Assembly (NCBI GenBank): GCA_013397795.1
Contig: VZTJ01004015.1
Location: 2,213,133 to 2,277,132 of the forward strand
DNA length: 64,000 bases
Reading direction: 5' to 3'
Source: Orthonyx spaldingii
Lineage: Eukaryota > Chordata > Aves > Passeriformes > Orthonychidae
Notes under the pieces: model-generated
Database searches by the model: none
What the model was told of the DNA's origin: nothing
What the model saw: only the letters and a program-made list of their open reading frames with translations
Made by a program: the position numbers and the translations under genes
Part shown: positions 50,401 through 61,200 of the stretch, piece after piece
Position numbering within the stretch: position 1 is the stretch's first letter
How the letters are laid out: every line of letters begins with the position of its first letter

Positions 50401-53400
50401 TTATACTTTGAGACATGTCACACTGTCCAGTCCCAGGCACTTTATTTCAATGAATGAGAGGCCCAGGTTTCTTTAGCAGTCAGTAGACTCAAGGGCACAT
50501 AAGCACTTTCAGCAGCTTTTCAAGGACCTGCAGACTATGAAGTGAGCCTAGGGTTTAATTTAAGCACCAAAATCAGGTATTAATGATATCCCTCATGGTG
50601 TATCCTACAAAGAATTAATATGCACACTCAAACAAAGAGAACAGCATGGTCATAGCATAATACACTAGAATTCAATACAGCAGTAATGATAACAGTTATT
50701 CTGTCCAGCACCTTATCACAAAAAGGCTTGGGGCACTCTGAAAGTGCACTGTGAAGTTAAGTACACCAAGTCCTCAGCACACACTAGCCATGTGTGCTTG
50801 AGAAGGAAGTGGTGAGCCACAATACTGATGCACAAAATAGGGTGCAAGCAAAGTCCAAGAGTTGCTACTTGAAACAAAACAACCGTGCCCCCTTTAATAC
50901 AAATTAAAAAATACTTGAAGTCTTAGATTTTGTTGAGGTGTACCTTGAAACCCATGCTCACTCTGCTGTCTGTAATCCCTGCACCCTGGGATACCTGTAG
51001 TATCGTCTGGCACCGACCTGGAAAGAGGAAGCATTATCCTCTACCTGGATGTTGCTTATGCAGCTTTACTGCTTAATGTTGGCAGTAAAATGGTTGTCCT
51101 AGGTCTGAAACCAGGTCAAGACCTGTGAATAAATGTTGTGAAAGTGTGACTGAAGCTAATGAAAGACCCACTCTGACTCAGGCCCCACACAACTCTATGA
51201 TCTAAATGACATTAGATGTGCTACAACATCCATCTCAGTACAGCTAAGGGAGAAGACTTAAATAGGGTATAATTCTTTTTATGAGAAATATTAGCAATTT
51301 ATGACAGGTTCCTTGGCAGACTGCAGGAGGTGAGAAAGGGCCTGAGTGAGGACCTGTCTGTGAGGGCTTGTCCAGGTCCTCAGTAGCCTTTCCCTGCACA
51401 GTCCTGGCTTTCACTAAATACTCAAGCTTGATTAGAATTTCCAAATAATTAAATGTTCTACTTTAATTTTTCTGGAAATGATGCAACATGCATCATCTTA
51501 CTAGAGGAATCTTAACACTCATTCTATCCCACCTGCATTCTTCCATATTCTCTCCCAGGAGACAGCTGAGAGAAGTTTTTCAAAATCTCAAGATCATGAG
51601 CTTGCAAGAACCTTACAATAAGCAGAAATCAGCAGAGGTTTTATTTATTATTTCACTAATATTATAAATAAAATCTACTCAATTTTATTATCAAATACTA
51701 TTGATTTCTTTAGGGGTGGACCTTTAGTAAGCAGAGGTAAAAAGAGACTTGGTTCTCTGCTTATACTGACTACTACCAGGACTACTACTTGTATAACACT
51801 TTAAAGCAGCTGTAAAACAATCATTACTTATGTAAACATTTAGAGCTCATCATATGCAGAGACCGGCTACATATTTTAACTTCTGATCAAAAAGAGACAC
51901 CATTTCCTTAACTGTACAAAAACTACTTGAAAAATTCATAAGATCTGTTTCACAAATTACCAATTCAACCATAAGAATATATAGTAAAAATGACAAAAGA
52001 TTTGTTCTTATAGTTGATAAAAAATTTATGCCAGGGCATTCAAGTAAAGTTACTTTCTGTGTTCTGATTTAATGAATCATTTGAGCGGTATGTGGCTGGG
52101 TGACACAGATGTAAGGCTCGCTGAAGCCTGCTCTAATGCCTGCTGGTACCGTCTTCCTTGGGACAGCAGGGCCAGAACAATGTGTCAGACTGAGGTAAGA
52201 TCAAGGAAAGTAAGTGCAGGGCTGAGCATGCCACGAGGCTGGCCCACAATACTTCCTGACCTGTGAATGTCTGTAAGCACTTCTCTGTCCTACAGGCTCC
52301 AGTGACCCAGGAAGCCCAAAAGAAGCAGCAGCAGCACGGTAATGAACAGACTCTGCAATAAAGATTTTTGCAATCTCGTAATTCAAGCTCAAGACATACA
52401 AAGATTGTTTGAGGGTTTAACCCTAATGGAAGGCAGAGCCTAACACTGAAACCACCAATGATTTCTTAAACATTTAACATTAGTTCCTTTTAATACGAAT
52501 TTGTGTCTGTTTAACACACTGCAAAGTTTGTGTCTTTAACTTCAGAAATGTACATGAATTTGCAAAACACATATTAAGGAACTCACTTGATGCATATGAA
52601 TACAGCTTTTATAGATCATGCTTCTGTGTGGAAATTTACTGAAAGACACTATAATACAATCAGGCTTCCCATTAGGAAAATCCTTGTAAAGAATGTTAAT
52701 TCGACAGTGAGTAAAACAAAGCTAAGGAGGACTGTAGGCACTGTAGTATCATCATCTTTAGCAACAAAGCAAAGCCTCACAAAAATAAAATACTGGGTCC
52801 CAGTATTCCTTGGGAGTTGCTAAAAGATTTCCCCTCTAAAATAAGTTTGGTAGAATATTTATATCTATTTAGAAGCACACATATCTTTATAGAAATAATT
52901 TTACTTTGATCATAAAAGTGAAGGCTCTTAAGAAATTAGAAGCAAAATGAGAAATGAAAAGCTTAACAGTTACGTCAAACGCAAATAATACAATATACAT
53001 GTCATTTTGTCATAATGTCAGAGAGGGAACAATGTCAGCAGCAAATGGAAGAGGGTGAATGATACCCCTACTTGATCCTGCAAGGTCTCTTTAAAACCCC
53101 CTAAAGCTTAGCTTTTCTTTCTTTTAACATAAGTTTATCCATTGTTAACATTTGATGCAAGGGGGACAATCCTATTCTGTCAAGAAAATTTAGTTCATTT
53201 GCATGAAAAAATATTTCTTGATTCCACAGTTAGTTTCAGGAAACCATTCTCTTCTTTTATCTGAAAATTAAATCTTGTTTCAACAGGCTAATTAAGACAG
53301 TTGCACATAAGAATATTTGACATCTAAGGGTACTTACACAGATAACAAAACAATAGCAATTAGGGTCCATTCAGGCATTTTGTGAATAATATTTCTGTTT

Positions 53401-56400
53401 GTTAACCTGAAAAATAATTAAAAAAAAAAATCAGTACATTTCAGAGTAAAAGTAAGCAGATTTTAACAGCTGAATTTTAAGTCTACCATTAATACACTAA
53501 GTTATAATGAAGCAATTACAGCTGTATCTGAGCAATTCACCAACTCTCCAGCTTCTGTCATCCTCTAATGGAGGAACTGCAGAATTTCCAATGTCTTCTT
53601 TTTCCATATGGAAGTGGGATGGGGAAGACTGAAGAGAAGCTATTTCTTTAAAATTGCTCACAAGTAGCCCTGGCTGCTGTGAGGGCCCAGCTCTCACTCA
53701 GAGCCACCGGGAAGTTCTCCAGAACTGCACATGTGTTTCTGAAAAGGTGGACCTTCTTACACTTAGTTTCTTGGCTTCACATCCAGATTTGCTGTAAAAG
53801 CTGATGTGGAAACAGACTGAATTTTATAATGTAGCAATGACTGTCCTCTGATGACTGTTGTTTTAAAATGGAAATCCAGAATTCTAACTTAAGCAATGGG
53901 AGCCAGAGCAAATATAAGAGCCATATAAATATAAATGAGGTGTGAATAAAGAACCACGTGGATGTTCAACAAAAGTGCTGCTGCACTGAATACCAGCTGA
54001 CCCCTTTGGTTGAAGTGCCTAATAAAACAGATCTGCTTTAAGTCAAATACTAATCTGTGTTAAAACAATTCATCTGTGAATTGCTCTGTCCATTTAGGCA
54101 TGACCCATGGTGTTCAAAACAAGCCATTTCATGGAAAAGTCACAGTCAAAAATGAAGCTGTGCCTACACAGGCACCTAAAAGAGCCAGCAAAATTAATTT
54201 TATTCAGAAGGATGGCACCATCCAACAGATAAACTGGAGGGCAAGTGCGTCCCTATGTTTGCTTCCTTCTTGCTTTGAGTTTCCCTTCCACAAAGCCTTT
54301 TACAAATTCAGATCCAAAATGAAGATACCCTGTCACTCATACCCACTCCTACAGGCACTGGTGAAGATGGAAGCTTGCTTAAAATTAACTATCTGGCAAA
54401 AAATTCAAATCCAGGGTTTTCTTCCTCAGTAACATTACTTTTTTTAAAAAAATTATTTTGGGCAAGTATATAGTTACCCAAAAAACCAAAAATAAGGCTA
54501 AATTTGAGAAAGCAGAAGTATTTGTGCTTGTCATTGTTAAAATTTAAATTCTATTAACTAATTCCCCAGAATTATATTCAAAATGGTCATTAAAAATACA
54601 GTTATAAGATCTTTTATAGTATCTGTTTGCATTTCTCTATTTCAGAAAGATATTAAACATTAATAAATTTGTAATGATCAAAGCAATATTATCCCATTCT
54701 TCTCCTCAAATCTCCAAGTCTTCAAACCAAAGTAAGATTTTGAAGCAATGATTACTCAAGTAGTGTCTCAACAACCTGAGTTCTGTTCAATTATGAAAGG
54801 AAAAACAATGTTTTGCACTACATACACAAGAATTGTCACATCACCAGAACCAACAGTTCTGGCAAATACTGATTATATTTGTTATTAAAAGACTTATGTT
54901 CAGCAATTATTATTTGCAATAGCTAATGGATTTAGCTAGCAACAAAGTTAGTACCTGGTAAACTGTTACATCTTTCTGGCTAGAGAACAAGAGACAAAAC
55001 AAAGGCTGAACATCTTGACTCAACACTGATGACAGTGATAAACACTACCAAGAAATGCCTGATGGAATCATCTTGACAGACAATTCATATGTAACATTCC
55101 AGTTAATCTGTTATGATGAGACACAATGAAAGAGACAGCTCCAAGCCACCTGGGGAAACTCTGTCAAATAGAGAAAGCAGCTTTATTTCAGTGCTTTACA
55201 GGAGTTATTATTGATTAGAGCACAGGAAGGTGTCATTCTTGTACACAAACTGAGAGATGCAGTTATTTGTGTCAATTAACTCTTATTCAATGTTAGTATT
55301 GATTGGCAAGGTCTGAACACTAGTCACTGCCATCAATATGCTATTTATGAAGGAGGTAGTCAAAAGACACAGATAACCAGCAGGACACGGCAGGATGGAT
55401 CTGCTGATGTACTGCTGTCACTGCACTGGATGAACAGGCAGCCTTCTGCAACTGAGTAACCTTTCAGTACAACACCTGTCCTAAAACACTTGTGCAGTTG
55501 GAAAAAAAAAAACATTTCAGGCAGATCAGAGTAAAGCAAGCAACCTACAGGTGTGAAGCCTTAAATAATAAGGAGCAGTAGAAGGGCAGTCACTTTCACA
55601 AACAAGCTGTGTGTCAACACCAAGGCCTCTGAAGAGCAAAGCTTTCAGAAAACAGGGAACTGCAGAGCTTCTGTAAAAATGGTTCATTAATTCTTTGTCT
55701 TGCCTATAGCCAAAACTGTTACTTCAGAACAATCCATGAAAGAGATCACTAGATTTCTGTCATAAACATATAATGTGGAAATGTTAAAACTGTACAAAAC
55801 TTGTGAGTGATTTGAGTTTTGCAGTGAAACCTTTTCTGTTAAAGAGTTTGGTCAAATTCTCCCTCACCTACCTAGAGAAAGAAAATACCATGCAACTTCC
55901 CAAAATGGAATGTGCCCTTCTGTAGGGCAGGCTAGCTAAGCCAGGGAAGCTGGATGATCCCAAATAGCCATGTGGGTTGCTCAGTTGCTGGTTTGTGGGT
56001 GTTGTGGTTCACTCCAGCAAGACACTGCAGCCAGACTTCAGTGCTTCTGCCATCCAGCAGCAGCCACACAGCATTTTCACACTGTGAAGGAGCCCTGACT
56101 GAGCACGTGGACCCAAGTGACAGAAACTTCCAGGATAAAGACTAAAGAGTAAGATGCATAAAAATTGCATCTCAAATGACCTCGTGATAACTGACTAGTG
56201 CCAGCCTGCAAAGGAAGGGAACTCCAATAGGGAGATTGTAGGAATACAGAGTAAATACAAAACAGTACACCCAGCATCTTTACAAACACAGCAGCCTTTC
56301 CTTCCCACATCCAGATTCCCAGGCATGGGCATATATAACTGCAGTTCAGGAATCTGCCCATTCTGTAAATCAGGAAACTGACTTCATGGCATTAGGATGC

Positions 56401-58161
56401 AAAGTCATGACTTTACGGGACCTCAGCTACCTGCGTTTTTTCCAAAACTTGCACTAACATGAGTGAAGTTTAACTAAGCCAGGGCAGCACAGACAAATAC
56501 TGAAGCACATATTGTTTTTCTTTAGGTTTCAACTAGACCAATGTAACCATAAAAGATAGCTTCCCTACCTCCTGGCAAACAGCAACATATTTACATACTG
56601 TAATATCATTTAATTTGATGACAACCAGCAAAAATGAGTTACTATTTAACTTCAGGCTTCCCTTGAGAGAAGCCTATTTACTTGAGAAAAAGTCATTAAC
56701 ATCCTGATACTCCCCTGTTTCCACACAGAAATTTGTTTACGACCAAGTACTACTGATTGACTTGAAACCCAGAACCTAAAATTCCACTTAACAAGGGTAA
56801 TAGGTAAAACAGATACTACTAAGTGTATATACTAGATAACACACATTCACAATATATACTTAAAAGCTAAAAGACTGTCTTGGACACATGATAAAGCGAA
56901 GTTGTAACAAAAAGTCTTGAATACATCTCACATCCAATTCATTCAATGCCAATGATAAGCTCCATAATGGGAATTAAAATACTTGCAACCATAAAATAGA
57001 TGGAATCCTATTTTCAAAATGAAGTATTATGCCTTAAAAAAAACGAACAACACATTCAAAATCATTTATCCTCAATTTATATATACGAAGCTAATTTTCT
57101 CTTGATCGTTTACCAAAGTGCCCTTACACACTCTGGAGAATTATTTGACATCTCAGTTTTCGTAACAAAAGCTTACAGGCACTGAGGGACTTTGTTTGGG
57201 AAGAGCTCTAACCATTCTAAAATGTCTCTTGAGATCTCTCTAGTCTGTTTCTTAGCAGTGGTGATTGAATAAAATGCTGCCCAAAGGAGGCTGAACTGCA
57301 AGTGTTCCTTTAAAAACCAATGGAGCTGAAAATTGTTGTTGCTTAGTTCACCACATGCTCTTTTACCCTTCTTCAGCTAAGCTATACTACAGCCATGGGT
57401 TTTATCTACTACCTTCTTTGGCAAGCTCTTCAGTCTGAAATATCTTCAGTACAAAAAGCAGGAAAGAGCACAAGCATTTATCAGTGCTCCTCCATCATCA
57501 TTAAGCATTTGAGCCACACTAACAAAGAAAGTAACATTTGAGTTTCTATAACCTGTAAATACAAATACCAATTAAAAATTATCCCAAGTCTCCCTGCCAT
57601 AGCATTTAATCCAAAACTAAAAAGACTACCCATATTAAATAAATATAAACCTACATACCAAACTGGAGATTCAAGTCTCTGCCTCCATCTTAATATCCAT
57701 GAGCTAGCTCTTGTATATCAACAGACCCTTCCATATCAGTAATGCAAGAAGGAAAAAGGGCCCAAAGGTTTTTATTGCTTCCCTGTTTCCTGTGGTCTTG
57801 TATTATTTTACTATCAGTGACAATAAAACTCCAATTATTTTGAGATATATATGATGTTAAGGCTTTTTAAATTCTTGTGTAGTGCCCAAAATTGTCTTTA
57901 ACTATCCCCTGCCCAGAATCCTATATTTCTTAGCAACTGATCTGGAATCTTCACAATAAGAGAACCCCAGGAAGTTGCTACCATTATCTTCAACTTACTT
58001 CCTAACAAAAAAGACACAAAAATAAACTCACAAAGCGTTATCTAAAAGATCAAAATAGGGAAGACTTTGAAAATATGGTGAATTACTGCCACATGAGCCA
58101 GGTATTAGGTCAAAGTCCAAATAAATTTGATTTGGTTCCATTCTGTAAACCCACTGATGTC

Positions 58162-58204
<43 letters not shown>

Positions 58205-61200
58205 NNNNNNNNNNNNATTTTTATTTTAGAAGTCTACTTTGGTTTCAAGTCTCATTTGCTATAAACCACTGTGAAAACTTTATATTCATGCCACATGGTC
58301 TTTGAATAGCAAAATTATTTAAAATAGAAGTTCTGTTTTTGAGAACATTCAGGCCTTCCTACATACTCAGTCATAAAAAAGTAGTTTGAAAGACACCAAA
58401 TATGGTTTCTCCATTTTTACCAATCCATAAGCTAAATTGACTATTAAGCAACTAAACTGCAGAGCAACAAAACTGTTTTAAGACACAAAGATCTTATCCA
58501 AATAATAGGTATCTATACACTATATACAAAATATCTTCGCTGGTTTCTGTGGTGTTGTTAAAATAAAAGGTTAATCAGAACTTAAAAGACTGCACAGAAT
58601 CAAGTTTAAATAATACCAATGTTTTTATTTAAAAGACATCATTTACAGAGTTACCAGAAAGGAAAAGAGAATCTTCCACAGTAAGAAATCTTGTACAGAT
58701 ATCTGTGTTTTAGTGGCATTCTTCCAGACATCAGGTAAATCATAAGGAATCGGGTAGAGCTGGGTTTCTATTCACCAAAGCTCAGATTCCTTGTGGCAAA
58801 TGCTACATGAATGAGTTTAGGAAAATTTACGTGTAAACCTCATGCAGGTTGAGGATGTGGGAAGGAAGTTTCAAGAGTGACAATGTATACACAGTTAGCA
58901 ACTGCTGTTGCTCTTTTTCTGACAATACTTGAGGATGCAGGACACAATCTAGGTCCAAGTTATGAGAGTTGTCTCCCAAAGAAAACCTAAAAATATTCAG
59001 AGGAGTTACCATCATTCTGTTTTCCCTCCTTCTTTATCTCACTGTGTCCAAATGCTGTCTTTAGTCCTACTGATTGAAGCAGAAGCTTCACCTGTGGTGA
59101 TAAAAGTACCCACTAGATCTACTTCCCTTTGAAAGCAGGAACAAGACAGATCCAACTGACTGACTCTAGAAGTTAGTGGTAAAAATTATTAATCAGATTA
59201 AAACCATTTAGTCCAGCTGCAGGGAGCCAGAGTAAAAGAAAGGGACAGATCTCACAAACTCACGCTTAATAGGAGGTGACGAGGTAGCAGAACCTTTAAA
59301 AGACTCACCAGCATCCTCCAGAGACCACTGGCCTAGTTTTTAAAAATCTACAAATACTCCTGGTGACCTAGCCACTGTCAGGAGCAGGGAAAGGGCTGAC
59401 TTGTTAGTCCACAGGGAACGCGACATTACCTACACAAGCACACAGCTAGAAAAGGGCAAATCTGCAATAGGGCTCTCTCTGTGCCCAAATCACAAATCAT
59501 TCAACAGCATGTTTCATTAATCAATTTATAAGAATCTCTAAGTAAAGACCAATACTCACCGGAAAGTTTTGACAAGATTTTTTAGCTCTGTGTAAACATC
59601 ACCTGAAGCAATCTGAAGAGGGCCCAAAACTGCAGATAATCTAGAAGGCAAAAGACAGCAGTCAATATATATTTTCCTCCCTTTCTCATTTCTTCTCAAG
59701 TAGGACTTCCACTAAAGCTTATCAAAGTTAGTAAAAAGAAACAGAGATTGACTTTTGTGCAGCAGGTCAGGCCTGTAGTTTTCATTTCAGCTTCCTCTGT
59801 GCGGTGTTTGGGCCAACACCTTCACTTCACAACCGCTCGTTTTTAAAAATAAGAAGCTCTAGTTCAGTGTGAATGTGAAGATTTAAATATAGTTCTACAT
59901 ACATATTCTTACCAATTTCACATTTCAGTTCTGAAAAAATATTCTTACAATTATGAGGATTGCAACTACAGGCCTTATAAATTTTTTGAAGGTTTATATT
60001 TACTTGGCTCAAAAATAACAATACAAAAGGAAACTACATGTCTAAATGAGGAATTCACACATAATATACCTGCTAGCCTCAGACTCACATAGATGCAACA
60101 GAAATATCAGTCCACTGCGAGCATGATAGTTGAAATCAAGGTGATAGTTACCAGCAAATTTCAAGAGAGAAGCAGACAGGTTTCCTCCTTACTTATCTGT
60201 GCATAAAACTAAACAGACCACACAAATGGCACATAGTGTTTAACTAGTTGTCAGGATTCCCAGATGATGGAAATAACATCCTTTGTTTTTCACATTTAGG
60301 ATTAAACTTTTGCTTCTATTTACTTATTTAATAGTTAATATTCTCTTGCATTTGAATATCCAGTTATTTCCATTTATATGCACATAACATGTAATGGATC
60401 AGTATAACTGGAAGACTTAAGGTTTCCGTTCTCTTGTATATCACTGCATGTTTTACAAAAACACCACAGGACTCTGATGATGCTGGGCATATTCATTGCT
60501 TCATCACAATGAAAATTATCTCAAGTGTGACAGGATGACTGCATCACCTCAGGAAATTTAAAACAATCGACACAGACAAGACACTTGGGGGATGGTTTGA
60601 TTCCATGCTTGTGCCCTATCCACACATCTTGCAGTTAGAGAAAAACAGAAAGGATTTTCTTTTTATTTTGGCAGGCATGGGGGTTGGTTGTGAGGTTTTT
60701 AAGTTAAAAAAAAAAGCTTCTGCAAAACCTAGTTTGGCTAGGTAACACAAACTACAATGATAGAAAAGTAAATACCTCTAACAAAAACCAACAGAATCAT
60801 GATATTCAAACACTCGTTTCTCTGCATTGCCTTGACAATGAGAATATTTTCAAAGTCATCTCAACTTTGACAATAATTCTAACAGCTACAACAGAAATGC
60901 CTTAATCGTTCTTGTGTTACTCCAAAGCCCTTTTATGTATCTGAAGAATGTCTGATATTTGGAAAGTTTTAAGATTCAATTCTGAGGGCCTTTAATGGTT
61001 GTAGCTAGGGGCATACTGATATCAGCCATCCAAACATGCATTAGAAATTCTCTTTGTAAGACCTTTGGTTAAAGGATTACAAAGATTTGTTTACAAGTAA
61101 CAGTATGCTTAATGTACAAGACAAGTATTTGCACTCCTCTCAATCAACTTCAAGTTTTTCAGTTTAAACTTGAGCAGTTGGTACACGCAGACTGTGCAAA

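Larger units (their letters stand above)
35445..58830 (-). other. Long last intron of RPAP2 (about 23.4 kb)
   Basis: This is AT-rich sequence with open frames no longer than about 133 codons (34900-35301 overlaps its flank) and none resembling a known domain. It includes a GC-richer patch at 41.9-42.06 kb, another around 48.15-48.6 kb with a CACCAT-type imperfect repeat near 48097-48137, a two-copy repeat at 48914-48950, a TG/TA microsatellite and an N gap. I saw no clear additional RPAP2 exon, but a short one could be missed by eye. Confidence 0.65.
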
